From JBOGIG01 sp050742455 (GTDB lineage: Bacteria; Actinomycetota; Acidimicrobiia; Acidimicrobiales; JBOGIG01), in contig JBOGIG010000067.1 in assembly GCA_050742455.1 (NCBI GenBank), positions 1 to 47,939 of the forward strand: a DNA stretch of 47,939 nt, read 5' to 3'. The translations under genes were made by a program, and so were the position numbers. This document shows positions 30,926-38,752 of this stretch, in pieces. How positions within the stretch are numbered: position 1 is the first letter of the stretch; each line of letters starts with the position of its first letter. The notes below the pieces were generated by a model. The model made no database searches, was not told the DNA's origin, and saw only the letters and a program-made list of their open reading frames with translations.

Positions 30926-31368
30926 CTACCACCGCGCCCATGCAGGCTATCGGACAGGTGGCCCAAGGCGCCGGCGTCAGTTGTCGAACGCTGCGCTATT
31001 ACGAGGAGTTGGGGCTGCTGACGCCGTCGGGCCACACCAGCGGGGGAGCGCGCCGCTATACCGAGGAGGACGTGGCCCGGCTCAACCACATCAGGGAGAT
31101 GCAAAACCTCATGGGCCTGGGTCTGGACGAGATCGGGTCCATGCTTTGGGCCGAGGATCGATTGGGCGAATTACGCAGCGAGTACCGTTCCGGGACCGAC
31201 CGCGAACGTCAACGCGAGATCCTGGCGGAGGCGGCTCAGATCAACGACCGCCTGCGGTCCCAGGTGCGAGCCAAGATGGTGGAGCTGACCAGGGTCCTGG
31301 GGGAGCTGGAGGCCAAGGCCGACCGGTACCGCACACTTACGGACGAGCTCTTCTCCCCGACACCCTGA
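30922..31368 (+). CDS. MerR family transcriptional regulator
   Basis: The protein has 148 aa from a TTG at 30922 (AGGGG about 9 nt upstream); ATG 30940 is an alternative. The N-terminal winged helix is complete: IGQVAQGAGVSCRTLRYYEELGLLTPSGHTSGGARRYTEEDVARLNHI. A long dimerisation helix follows (AEAAQINDRLRSQVRAKMVELTRVLGELEAKADRY). No C-terminal cysteines for metal binding are present, so it likely senses an organic ligand or acts as a simple repressor/activator. The palindrome upstream suggests autoregulation. The tRNA-Cys gene lies downstream. Confidence 0.85.
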   Translation: MTTTAPMQAIGQVAQGAGVSCRTLRYYEELGLLTPSGHTSGGARRYTEEDVARLNHIREMQNLMGLGLDEIGSMLWAEDRLGELRSEYRSGTDRERQREILAEAAQINDRLRSQVRAKMVELTRVLGELEAKADRYRTLTDELFSPTP

Positions 31369-31497
31369 CGGCGTCGCCGAGACCGACCGCGTTCGCCTCG
31401 TTGCCCACCGCGCCAACCCAACTCCAGAGTTCGTCGTGGTGTATTTCGGGTCACCCCGGATGGCTCGCGGCACCTAGCGGCTAGAGTGAATCGCCAC

Positions 31498-31572
31498 GGC
31501 GGCGTGGCCGAGTGGTTTAGGCAAGGGCCTGCAAAGCCCTGTACCTGGGTTCGATTCCCAGCGCCGCCTCCA
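31498..31572 (+). tRNA. tRNA-Cys (anticodon GCA)
   Basis: The cloverleaf is complete. The acceptor stem is GGCGGCG with CGCCGCC, the anticodon stem GGGCC/GCCC region holds the loop CTGCAAA with anticodon GCA, and the T arm is CTGGG-TTCGATT-CCCAG. Discriminator T and an encoded CCA end the gene. tRNA genes are common integration sites, and the DNA right after this one holds truncated genes. Confidence 0.93.
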
Positions 31573-31646
31573 CCACCCCACACGACACCACCGACCGGAC
31601 AGGCCCGGCGGCTCTTGGCTGGATACGGATCCGCCCCGGGACGTCC
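31573..31646. other. Short non-coding stretch after tRNA-Cys
   Basis: No gene, hairpin with U-run, or copy of the tRNA 3' end is visible here. The antitoxin remnant frame extends a few codons into it (IRPGTS before the TTG), so the break that removed the antitoxin N-terminus lies in this stretch. Confidence 0.35.
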
Positions 31647-31835
31647 TTGCAGGTGTACCTACGAGCCATGCTCGTCGAGAGCGCTTCCCGTCCGGCGGTC
31701 GACGACATCATCGCCCGCGCTCGTGCTCGTGTCGATGCCACAGGGGTAAGAGTCGACGCAGAGTCGATCCTCGCGGCCCGTGAGCCTCGTTCCCAACCTG
31801 GGCTGCACGGTCGCCACACCGTAAGCCGATCCTGA
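31647..31835 (+). pseudogene. N-terminally truncated antitoxin (ribbon-helix-helix, VapB/FitA-like)
   Basis: The 62-codon frame reads QVYLRAMLVESASRPAVDDI, then IARARARVDATGVRVDAESILAAREPRSQ. This matches the part of FitA/VapB antitoxins after the DNA-binding region: the SLQ-x-YLR turn, then the toxin-wrapping tail. The preceding codons give GTSLQ, as expected, but the DNA-binding strand and first helix are missing. The tail after residue 55 is not conserved. No toxin gene follows. It is probably not functional. Confidence 0.5.
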
Positions 31836-32387
31836 TTCGGGGACGTCCGGACAAGGATCGGTGCCCTATCGCGTCGGCGGGGGGCGGGAACCCACGTGGG
31901 CGACCTCACGACCGGAGCCGGGCTGGCGATGGCGGCAGCCGGGGCCGAGCTGGTGGTCCATGCCGCGTCGGACACCCGCCACTTCGGTCGCCAGGACCTT
32001 GGCATGACCCGGCGACTCCTCGGGGCTGTTGGGGATGTTCGGCACCTCGTCTACGTCTCGATCGTTGGTATCGATGCGATCGGGTTCGGGTACTACCGCC
32101 ACAAGCTGGCCTACGAGGGCGCAATCGAAGAGAGCGGCGTCGCCTACACCATCCTTCGTGCCACTCAGTTCCACGAAATCATCGCTCAGGTGCTGAAGGT
32201 GGCCGAACGTCTTCCGCTGGCTCCGCTGCCTCTGGACTTTCGGTTCCAAACCGTGGCTGCCGCAGAGGCGGCCGCCCGCCTTGCCGCTCTGGTCGAAGGC
32301 GAGCCTGCACAGCGTGTCCTGGATCTGGGCGGCCCGGACCGTCGATCGGTGATTGATCCTTCTCCTCATCCGGCACAACCGGTATGA
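31836..32387 (+). pseudogene. Truncated NmrA-like / NAD(P)-binding SDR gene remnant
   Basis: The readable part runs GALSRRRGAGTHVGDLTTGA, AELVVHAASDTRHFG, then VGDVRHLVYVSIVGIDAIGF and YYRHKLAYEGAIEESGVAYT, ILRATQFHEIIAQ. This is the middle of atypical SDR/NmrA proteins (DLTTG, the HAAS strand, VSIVGID and the YYxxK motif). The N-terminal glycine-rich Rossmann motif is absent because a stop lies at 31833-31835. Family similarity ends at LDLGGPD (about 32340), and a foreign tail leads to TGA at 32385. The frame would be translated only from an internal GTG at 31896, if at all. Its 3' half overlaps the antisense ClC gene. Confidence 0.65.
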
Positions 32388-34392
32388 GGCAGAACAGGTG
32401 ATCGCCCGGATGGACAACCGCTCCGCCGTGCGCAGTAATAGTCCTGCCATGGACGGAGACCGCCGCAAGGATGGCGCAGTCGGGGAGGTCGATCGCGCTC
32501 AAGTGGGAGCCACCCTTGGGCACATCCCCGCCGACACGGATGTCCACAAGTTCGTAGCCGCTGATCGGTGCCGGCGGGGTGTGGACCGTGTCCTTGGGTT
32601 GGGGTGCTGCGAACTCAGCGGCCAGGGTCCCCTGTGCCATCTCCGTTCTTGAGGCGTGGATCTGATCAGCTATAGCCCTCAGCACATGGCCCTGGGTGAC
32701 CCAGCCAACCAGGCAGCCTCGATCGGCCGAGAGAACGGGCAGCCCCTCGGGGCCGAAGAGGACGAGCTGTCTGAGCGCCTGCTCCAGAGTCTCGTCGCCG
32801 AGGAGCGCTTGAGGTTGGCGACGATCGACGATCTCGCCGAGTGGCCTGGCCCAGTCTGCCGGTAGCGCCGGGAAGCTCCCATTCTCCGGCGAACGAGCGA
32901 GAACTGACGTGCCGGCGAGCGATCCCATGACCTCGCCGACGGTGAGTGTCTGGAGAACTGACGAGGGCCTCGGCCGATCGATGTCAGTCCCTCGGCGGAG
33001 GAGCTTGGTCGTGTAGATCGTGCCGTACGTCAACCGTTTGGAGAAGCCAACGGCGAGGCCAACTGCAAGCATCACCGGAATCGTGAGACCAAAGTTGCCG
33101 GTCATCTCCACCACGCTGGCGATCGAGGTCAGCGGAGCCTGGGCCGCAGCGGCGAACACCCCACCCATGGCAATCACCCCGTAGATCGCTGGCGATCCAA
33201 CCGATGACCCGAAGACGTGCTGGGCTATGACCCCAAAGGCGGTGCCGGCCATTGCGCCCGTGAACAGCGACGGCGCGAACACGCCGCCTGAACCGCCGAT
33301 CCCGATCGTCAGGCTCGCCGCCAGTATTTTGCCGAGCATTAGGAGGACCAGGAACCACAACACGTAGTTGCCGGTCACCGCCTTGTTCATCACCGGGTAG
33401 CCGACGCCGTAGAGCTGGGGCAGGGCCAGGAGCACCCCTCCGAGCACCAACCCGCCCACGGCGGGACGGCACCACTCGGGTCGCCCCTTCCAAACCTCAT
33501 CGCAGAGATCCTCGATTCGATAGAGCATGTTCTTGAATCCGACGCCGACGAGCGCTGCAGCCAGCCCCAGGACGACGACGAGGAGGTAGTCGGCGTCGTG
33601 GGGGATCACCAAACCATGCGGCATGCCGCTGAAGATCGGACCTGAGCCGAAGAATGCCTGGCCGATGATGTCCGCCACGACGGCGGCGATGATGATCGGG
33701 AAGAGAGCGTCGATGGAGAACTCGCGCAGGATCAGCTCGAAACCGAAGAACACCCCGGTGATCGGAGCGTTGAACGTTGCAGAGATTCCACCCGCCGCTC
33801 CACACGCCACGAGAATCCTGAGTCGTGATTCGGACATCCGCACGACTTGCCCGAGGCCCGATGCGAAGGCCGAACCGATCTGCACGATCGGGCCTTCTCG
33901 CCCTACCGAACCGCCAGTCCCGATGCAAAGAGCGGAGGCCAGCGCCTTCACAACGCTCACCTGCGGTCGGATGCGCCCCCCGTTCTCGGCCACGGCAATC
34001 ATGACCTCGGGGACGCCGTGGCCCCGCGCCTCACGAGCGAAGCGTTGGATGAGCGGACCGTAGAGGAGTCCCCCGATGATCGGCACGAGGAGGAGGAACC
34101 AGATGCCGAGCCAGGGCAGATGGAGACTTCCCATCCTGCCGTACCGGCCGAACCGCTCGTGTCCCGTAGCGATCCAGGTGGCTCCGAAGATCAGCCAACG
34201 AAAACCGACCGCTCCGAGACCGGCTCCCGCCCCGATGAGGAGCGCCATTGCCGCGACACCAAGGGGGGATTCCCGCAACCAGATCGAGACCGGGTTACGT
34301 ACCCACCAGCTTTCTCTTGTGGCGGGACGGGCGATTTGGGGCGGCGCGGTATTCGGGTCGTCGCCCGACAATTCGTCGCCCGTCCCTGTCAC
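32179..34392 (-). CDS. ClC chloride channel/antiporter with CBS pair and TrkA-C domain
   Basis: The protein has 737 aa from a GTG at 34392, with AAGGAGG 9 nt upstream. It has the ClC core of about 18 helices: RGHGVPEVM (in place of GSGIP), GTGGSVGREGPIVQIGSA with the gating Glu, and GIGGSGGVFAPSLFTGAMAG. A CBS pair follows (LTVGEVMGSLAG through GWVTQGHVLRAI), then a TrkA-C/RCK-C-like domain (GYELVDIRVGG to HPGDHLFCLIPV). The last 60-70 residues, starting near DEEKDQSPIDGP, are encoded antisense to the NmrA remnant and look accidental: the natural stop seems to have been lost in a deletion. The gene is controlled from the shared region with the divergent TetR gene. Confidence 0.9.
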   Translation of the reverse strand: MTGTGDELSGDDPNTAPPQIARPATRESWWVRNPVSIWLRESPLGVAAMALLIGAGAGLGAVGFRWLIFGATWIATGHERFGRYGRMGSLHLPWLGIWFLLLVPIIGGLLYGPLIQRFAREARGHGVPEVMIAVAENGGRIRPQVSVVKALASALCIGTGGSVGREGPIVQIGSAFASGLGQVVRMSESRLRILVACGAAGGISATFNAPITGVFFGFELILREFSIDALFPIIIAAVVADIIGQAFFGSGPIFSGMPHGLVIPHDADYLLVVVLGLAAALVGVGFKNMLYRIEDLCDEVWKGRPEWCRPAVGGLVLGGVLLALPQLYGVGYPVMNKAVTGNYVLWFLVLLMLGKILAASLTIGIGGSGGVFAPSLFTGAMAGTAFGVIAQHVFGSSVGSPAIYGVIAMGGVFAAAAQAPLTSIASVVEMTGNFGLTIPVMLAVGLAVGFSKRLTYGTIYTTKLLRRGTDIDRPRPSSVLQTLTVGEVMGSLAGTSVLARSPENGSFPALPADWARPLGEIVDRRQPQALLGDETLEQALRQLVLFGPEGLPVLSADRGCLVGWVTQGHVLRAIADQIHASRTEMAQGTLAAEFAAPQPKDTVHTPPAPISGYELVDIRVGGDVPKGGSHLSAIDLPDCAILAAVSVHGRTITAHGGAVVHPGDHLFCLIPVVPDEEKDQSPIDGPGRPDPGHAVQARLRPERQGGRPPLRQPRFGTESPEAAEPAEDVRPPSAPER

Positions 34393-34418
34393 CGGTGATG
34401 TCCTCCTTGTGTGCGATC

Positions 34419-34466
34419 TGCGTACTCGTACGCAAGATGAGGACACCAGCCTAACGTACGCGTACG
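34419..34466. promoter_or_regulatory. Two palindromic operators between ClC and TetR genes
   Basis: TGCGTACTCGTACGCA (34419-34434) and CGTACGCGTACG (34455-34466) share the core CGTAC-n2-GTACG, with centres about 34 bp apart. The second covers the region just upstream of the ClC -10 (TAGGCT on the minus strand, 34453-34448) and the -35 position of tetR; the first lies downstream of the ClC start point. This fits a TetR dimer repressing both directions. Confidence 0.7.
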
Positions 34467-34474
34467 CAATGGGC

Positions 34475-34480
34475 TACGAT
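34475..34480 (+). promoter_or_regulatory. -10 box of a leaderless tetR promoter
   Basis: TACGAT fits TANNNT and ends 7 nt before the ATG at 34488. This favours the second of two nearby in-frame ATGs (34479 and 34488) as the true start, because the mRNA would begin at 34487-34488. Confidence 0.45.
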
Positions 34481-34487
34481 GAGCCCC

Positions 34488-35141
34488 ATGTCTCAGCGCA
34501 CCGTTGCCGCCGACACCCGGAGGACCCGACGCCCGGGAAAGCGTGCCCCGTGGGGCTCAATCTCGCGTGACCAAGTCGTCGATGCTGCGACCCGAGTGGT
34601 CAAGGCGGGTGGCTACGACGACATGAGCATCCGGAGCCTGGCGACGGATTTGGGCGTTGCTCCCATGTCCCTCTACCGCCACGTCCGGGACAAGGACGAT
34701 CTCTTGGATGAAGTGGTCGACCGACTCCTAGCCAAGGCGTGGCGACCGGCCGCGCCAACCGGGGATTGGCGGGCATGGGTGAGTGAGGGAGCCGACAAGT
34801 TCCGGCGATTCCTCGTCTCCCAACCCGCTGCGCTACACGTATATCTAGCCCACCCCGTAGTTTCCCCAGCCGCGGTGGTAAGGATGAACGCGTTCATGGA
34901 CGTACTACGACAGGCGACCAAGGACGAGCCATCCGCGCGTGCCGCCTATGCCGCGATCCACACTTACACGCTTGGTTTCGCCACCCTCGAAGCGGCCCGA
35001 GCCGGGTGGGTTCCTGCGGTAGCGGATGGCCTCGCCACGCAACTCGCTGCCTACACGATCCCCGCCCAGTTCGCCGACGGACTTAGGTATTTTCTCGACG
35101 GGATCGAGCACCCGTGCTGCGGGCACACCGAACGCCGGTAA
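34488..35141 (+). CDS. TetR/AcrR family transcriptional regulator
   Basis: The protein has 217 aa. The helix-turn-helix is ISRDQVVDAATRVVKAGGYDDMSIRSLATDLGVAPMSLYRHVRDKDDLLDEVVDRLL, a full TetR N-domain. The C-terminal part (RRFLVSQPAALHVYLAHPVV, then YTLGFATLEAARAGW) resembles the TetR_C ligand-binding region. It is divergent from the ClC gene, with two matching palindromes between the starts, so it very probably represses itself and the ClC gene. The inducer is unknown; halide or an acid-stress-related compound would fit a ClC target, but nothing shows it. Confidence 0.88.
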   Translation: MSQRTVAADTRRTRRPGKRAPWGSISRDQVVDAATRVVKAGGYDDMSIRSLATDLGVAPMSLYRHVRDKDDLLDEVVDRLLAKAWRPAAPTGDWRAWVSEGADKFRRFLVSQPAALHVYLAHPVVSPAAVVRMNAFMDVLRQATKDEPSARAAYAAIHTYTLGFATLEAARAGWVPAVADGLATQLAAYTIPAQFADGLRYFLDGIEHPCCGHTERR

Positions 35142-35194
35142 CGGACGACCTCTGCCCGCGTCCCGCCCCGGTCGGGTCCTATACTGTCGGACCT

Positions 35195-36340
35195 GTGCCC
35201 AGGAAAACCCAGGTGCTCGCCGTGACAGTGCTTGCGCTCGGCCTGCTGGCCGGGGCCTGTTCGGGCGCCAATCCGGCCGCGGTGCCCGATCGACTTCCTC
35301 CTGCCCCGAGCGCCCACCAGTACACCGCGTTTGCCGGTAACGGACCCTACCGGGCCGGAGTGGCCTTCGAGATGACATCCAAGGGCGATCCCGTCGTGGT
35401 CTACTTCCCGGTCGATCCAGCGTCGGTGGCCTCCAGAAGCACTTACACCATCAATTTGTTGCGCTGGTTCACCGGGTCGCCCACCGCTCCCATCCCGGCC
35501 GGGCTGCCACTGAACCTGCCGACCACTCTGGCCACTGATGCCTACTTCAACGCCCCCATCAGCGCCCGGGGCCCCTTCCCGGTGGTCATGTTCAGTCACG
35601 GCTACGGGGGCTATCCCGAGCAGTCGAGCTTTTTGACCGACCATCTGGCCACCTGGGGCTTCGTGGTGGTTGCCCCCGACCACAGGTCGCGGGACCTCAA
35701 GGCGGTCGTTACGGGAACAACCGGTCGGGGCCAGAACGACGTGGCCGATCTGCGCGATGCCCTGGCGATGGTGAGATCCATGAACTCGACGCCAGGCACC
35801 CTGTTGAGCCACAAGGTGGATCTGAGCCGGGTGGCATCACTGGGACATTCAGCCGGCGGGGGGGCGGCCATCACCCTGGCCGACGACGCCGACATCAGGA
35901 CCTACGTGGCCCTGGCTCCCTCACCGGGTGTGCCGCCCCCATCCAAGCCCGGCCTGATTATGCAGGGCAGTGCGGACAAGATCGTCCCATTGGCCGGTAC
36001 CCGCAAAGTGTACGCAGGGCTGGCCTCACCCAAACGTCTGGTAGTGATCCAAGGCGCCGGCCACAACGTGTTCGCCGACGCCTGCACCATTGGCGAAGCC
36101 CAGGGTGGTCTGGCGGCCTTTATAGCCAAGCTGAAATTGCCCGCTCAGTTCGCTGCCATCGCCACCGATGGGTGCACTCCGCCCGACCTGGCTCCGCCCC
36201 GGGCCTGGCCCCTGATCGACCAGGTGGTGACGGCCCAGCTGCGGTGGGGCTTGGGCATAGACCGATCACCGGTTGGCCTGGGACCCCAGCTCCTGCACGC
36301 CTTTAGCGGGGTGACGGCGCTGGTCAGCTCCCGACCCTGA
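35195..36340 (+). CDS. Secreted lipoprotein, alpha/beta hydrolase (dienelactone hydrolase/PAF-acetylhydrolase-like)
   Basis: The protein has 381 aa from a GTG at 35195. The first 22 residues are a signal peptide ending LLAGAC, so the mature protein is probably a lipid-anchored enzyme. The fold motifs are FPVVMFSHGYGGYPEQS (oxyanion loop), nucleophile GHSAGGG, the Asp in MQGSADKIVPL and the His in QGAGHNVF. Esterases of this group act on short acyl or ester substrates. TATACT lies 9 nt before the GTG and is a -10 candidate, so the leader would be very short. It faces the same way as TetR but has its own promoter. Confidence 0.85.
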   Translation: MPRKTQVLAVTVLALGLLAGACSGANPAAVPDRLPPAPSAHQYTAFAGNGPYRAGVAFEMTSKGDPVVVYFPVDPASVASRSTYTINLLRWFTGSPTAPIPAGLPLNLPTTLATDAYFNAPISARGPFPVVMFSHGYGGYPEQSSFLTDHLATWGFVVVAPDHRSRDLKAVVTGTTGRGQNDVADLRDALAMVRSMNSTPGTLLSHKVDLSRVASLGHSAGGGAAITLADDADIRTYVALAPSPGVPPPSKPGLIMQGSADKIVPLAGTRKVYAGLASPKRLVVIQGAGHNVFADACTIGEAQGGLAAFIAKLKLPAQFAAIATDGCTPPDLAPPRAWPLIDQVVTAQLRWGLGIDRSPVGLGPQLLHAFSGVTALVSSRP

Positions 36341-36394
36341 CGGAACTGCCCGCGACCAATTCCAGAAAGGCTTCCCCGGGTCGGGCTGAGGGAC

Positions 36395-36400
36395 TAGCAT
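36395..36400 (+). promoter_or_regulatory. -10 box before the NlpC/P60 leader ORF
   Basis: TAGCAT fits TANNNT and ends 9 nt before the mini-ORF ATG at 36410, so transcription should start two or three bases before it. No clear -35 is seen. Confidence 0.4.
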
Positions 36401-36409
36401 CTTGCGGCA

Positions 36410-36478
36410 ATGCCAGAGCTCCGTGGAAACTCGGCCCTTGCTGGTCTGTTTGAGCTGAACCAGGTCTCGACAGCTTGA
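36410..36478 (+). CDS. 22-codon leader ORF coupled to the NlpC/P60 gene
   Basis: ATG 36410 opens a 22-codon frame beginning MPELRGNSALAGL and ending NQVSTA. Its TGA overlaps the TTG start of the peptidase (TTGA, 36475-36478). The leader mRNA would be only a few bases long, so ribosomes would load on this frame first. Expression of the cell-wall peptidase may depend on it. Confidence 0.45.
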   Translation: MPELRGNSALAGLFELNQVSTA

Positions 36479-37671
36479 GACTCTCACTCCCCACCCTGTT
36501 TCGTCGCGTCCGGTGCCGGGTCGGCGTCCCGGCCGTCTTGGCCTCGGTGGCCGTCATGTCGGTTTTGGTGATAGCCCCGAGCCCGGCGCGGGCCGACACG
36601 GTGTCGAGCATCCAAGCCCGGGCCGCTCAGATCCAGAGCCAGATCGATGCACTCGGAGCCAAGGATGGGGCCTTGTCCCAGCGCTACGACGGCGCCGTGC
36701 TGCACGTGCAAGCCATCGATATCCAGGTCACCCAGGACCAGGCGAAACTGGCTGCGGCCGATGCCCAGGCCCGCAAGGCGGAGGACGCCCTCCGGGCCCA
36801 GGCAGTCCAACAGTTCATGGGCGGGGGCAACGCCGTCAAGATCCTCGACATCGTCCAGGGCAGCGCCTCCAATGTGGAACTGCGTTCCCAGTACGTTGAC
36901 GCCGCCACTCAGACCGAGGGCACCGCCCTCGACCAGCTTCACATCGCCCGCCGGCTGGTGGCGGCCAAGAAGGCGCAGTTGGTTGTGGATCAGGGCCAGG
37001 CCAAGGCCACCCTGGCGGTCATAGACACCGCTCGTCGCCAGGTGACCGCCACCGAAGTCCAGCTTCAGGGCCTGTACTCCCAGGTGAAGGGCCAACTGGC
37101 TACGGCCATTCAGGCCCAGCAAGCCGCCGCCCTGGTGGTAGAGCAGAATGCGGCCAATGCCCGCCTGGCCGCGGCCCGAGCGGCGGCCGCCGCCGCGGCA
37201 CCGCCCCCGGTCCAGGCCGTGGCCCGAACATCGCCGGGCACGGGGCGGTCGGCGCCACTGGACAACGGCTCCGGTCAGGGAGGCGCGCCGGCGAGCCCAC
37301 CCCAGTCCGCGCCCTCCAACCTGTCCCCGGCCCAAGGGGCCAGTGGCGCGGTCAGGGCAGCAGAGAACCAGGTAGGCACGCCCTATGTCTGGGGAGGGTC
37401 GTCGCCCGGCGGATTCGACTGCTCCGGTCTGGTCATGTGGGCCTGGAGCCAGGTGGGGGTATCGCTCCCGCACTACACCGGAGCTCAATACGATGCCACC
37501 ACCCACATCTCTATGGGTTCCATCCAGCCCGGTGATCTGTTGTTCAACGGCGATCTCAGTCACGTGGCCATGTATGTCGGCAATGGCCAGATGGTCGAGG
37601 CGGCTCATACCGGGACCAACGTACGAATAGTCCCGGTGCGCTCCGAGATGGTTTTCGCCACCCGGGTGTAG
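36475..37671 (+). CDS. Secreted NlpC/P60 peptidoglycan endopeptidase with coiled-coil stalk
   Basis: The protein has 398 aa from a TTG at 36475, chosen because a full signal peptide (VPAVLASVAVMSVLVIAPSPARA) then lies at the N-terminus. Residues about 43-250 are a long coiled coil rich in Ala and Gln, similar to RipA/PcsB-type proteins and likely inhibitory or docking. A Pro/Ala/Ser linker follows (about 240-290). The C-terminal NlpC/P60 domain has the catalytic Cys in GGFDCSGLVMWAW, the His in DLSHVAMYVG and a third residue in EAAHTGTN. It cuts the D-Glu/meso-DAP bond in peptide stems during division or wall turnover. A leader ORF is coupled to its start. Confidence 0.9.
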   Translation: MRLSLPTLFRRVRCRVGVPAVLASVAVMSVLVIAPSPARADTVSSIQARAAQIQSQIDALGAKDGALSQRYDGAVLHVQAIDIQVTQDQAKLAAADAQARKAEDALRAQAVQQFMGGGNAVKILDIVQGSASNVELRSQYVDAATQTEGTALDQLHIARRLVAAKKAQLVVDQGQAKATLAVIDTARRQVTATEVQLQGLYSQVKGQLATAIQAQQAAALVVEQNAANARLAAARAAAAAAAPPPVQAVARTSPGTGRSAPLDNGSGQGGAPASPPQSAPSNLSPAQGASGAVRAAENQVGTPYVWGGSSPGGFDCSGLVMWAWSQVGVSLPHYTGAQYDATTHISMGSIQPGDLLFNGDLSHVAMYVGNGQMVEAAHTGTNVRIVPVRSEMVFATRV

Positions 37672-37680
37672 CGACCCAAG

Positions 37681-38736
37681 TTGAGGGCGTACCGCATGAT
37701 CGGCTGGGAACAGCCACCGGTCATCGTCGAGGTGGACACGCCAACCCCGGGGACGGGCCAGGTGTTGGTCAAGGTGGCGGGAAACGGTCTGTGTCACTCT
37801 GACGTGACCATGGCGCACGTACCTGAATCCGTCGGGGTGGCTCTCGGATGGAACATGCCCTTTACCCTCGGCCACGAAGTGGGCGGGTGGATCGAGGCCC
37901 TGGGTCCGGGAGTGAGCAGTTGGTCCGAGGGAGACCGGGTGGCTCTGATGTCGCCGAGTTCGTGCGGACGCTGCCACTTCTGTCTCAAAGGCCTGGACAG
38001 CGCCTGTCCCGGGGGTGTCACCGGCCGGGGTTACGGCCGGGACGGGGGATTGGCCGAGTTCGTGCTGGCTCAGGCAGATCGGGACGTTATCGCCCTTCAT
38101 TCGCTCGACCCTTTGCTGGCCGGACCGCTCACTGATGCCGGGGCCACCTCCTATCACGCCGTCAAGCGTGTCCTGTCCCGGTTGGTGCCGGGCGCCACCG
38201 CCTTGGTCATAGGGGCAGGCGGGCTCGGATCATTCGCCGTCCAGTTCCTTCGCGTGCTCAGCCCGGCCCAGGTGGTGGCCATCGACACCAACCCTGCTCG
38301 TCTGGAATATGTCCAAGGGCTCGGGGCCCATGTGGTCCTCGATGCGGCGGACTCTACGACATCGGGTCAGGTCCGTGAACTCACCGACGGGCTTGGCGCC
38401 GTTGCCGTATTGGACTTTGTGGGTACCGACATCACCATCGAGGCGGGCCTGGGCTGCGTCCAGGCCGGAGGGGCATTCGCCCTGGTGGGAGCCGGCGGGG
38501 GTACCCTGCGCCGTCCCTGGTACGGGACCCTGCCCAAGGAGGCTGAGGTCTTCAATTTCCAGGGGTCGTCCCGCCGCGATGCGCTGGAAGTATTTGCCTT
38601 GGCCGAGGCCGGCTTGGTTCGCAGCGACATCGACCGCTTCGATCTCGATCATGTTCAAGAGGCCTACGACGCCCTGCACCAGGGAAGGCTGAGGGGCCGG
38701 GCCGTGGTGACCCCGACGCCCGTAACCGACGCCTGA
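37681..38736 (+). CDS. Zinc-dependent alcohol dehydrogenase (MDR family)
   Basis: The protein has 351 aa from a TTG at 37681 (MRAYRMIGWEQPP), 9 bp after the peptidase gene; ATG 37696 is a weaker choice because family N-termini begin further upstream. Catalytic zinc ligands are the Cys in GLCHSD and the His in TLGHEVGG. Structural zinc is held by SSCGRCHFCLKGLDSACPGG. The cofactor motif is VIGAGGLGSFAVQFL, with Asp in VVAIDTNPARL indicating NAD(H). This tetrameric medium-chain type oxidises primary or secondary alcohols. The gene is convergent with the phosphotransferase gene, with 16 bp between stops. Confidence 0.9.
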   Translation: MRAYRMIGWEQPPVIVEVDTPTPGTGQVLVKVAGNGLCHSDVTMAHVPESVGVALGWNMPFTLGHEVGGWIEALGPGVSSWSEGDRVALMSPSSCGRCHFCLKGLDSACPGGVTGRGYGRDGGLAEFVLAQADRDVIALHSLDPLLAGPLTDAGATSYHAVKRVLSRLVPGATALVIGAGGLGSFAVQFLRVLSPAQVVAIDTNPARLEYVQGLGAHVVLDAADSTTSGQVRELTDGLGAVAVLDFVGTDITIEAGLGCVQAGGAFALVGAGGGTLRRPWYGTLPKEAEVFNFQGSSRRDALEVFALAEAGLVRSDIDRFDLDHVQEAYDALHQGRLRGRAVVTPTPVTDA

Positions 38737-38752
38737 TTGTCTGGCCTCGTTC

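Noticed and set aside
31498..32400. Complete integrated element at tRNA-Cys
   Set aside because: No integrase gene and no repeat of the tRNA 3' end are visible in the window, so only a decayed or partial island can be suggested.
36341..36474. c-di-AMP (ydaO-type) riboswitch before the NlpC/P60 gene, as known for some actinobacterial wall hydrolases
   Set aside because: The conserved core bases of that riboswitch are not found. The region is explained better by a promoter and a short coupled ORF.
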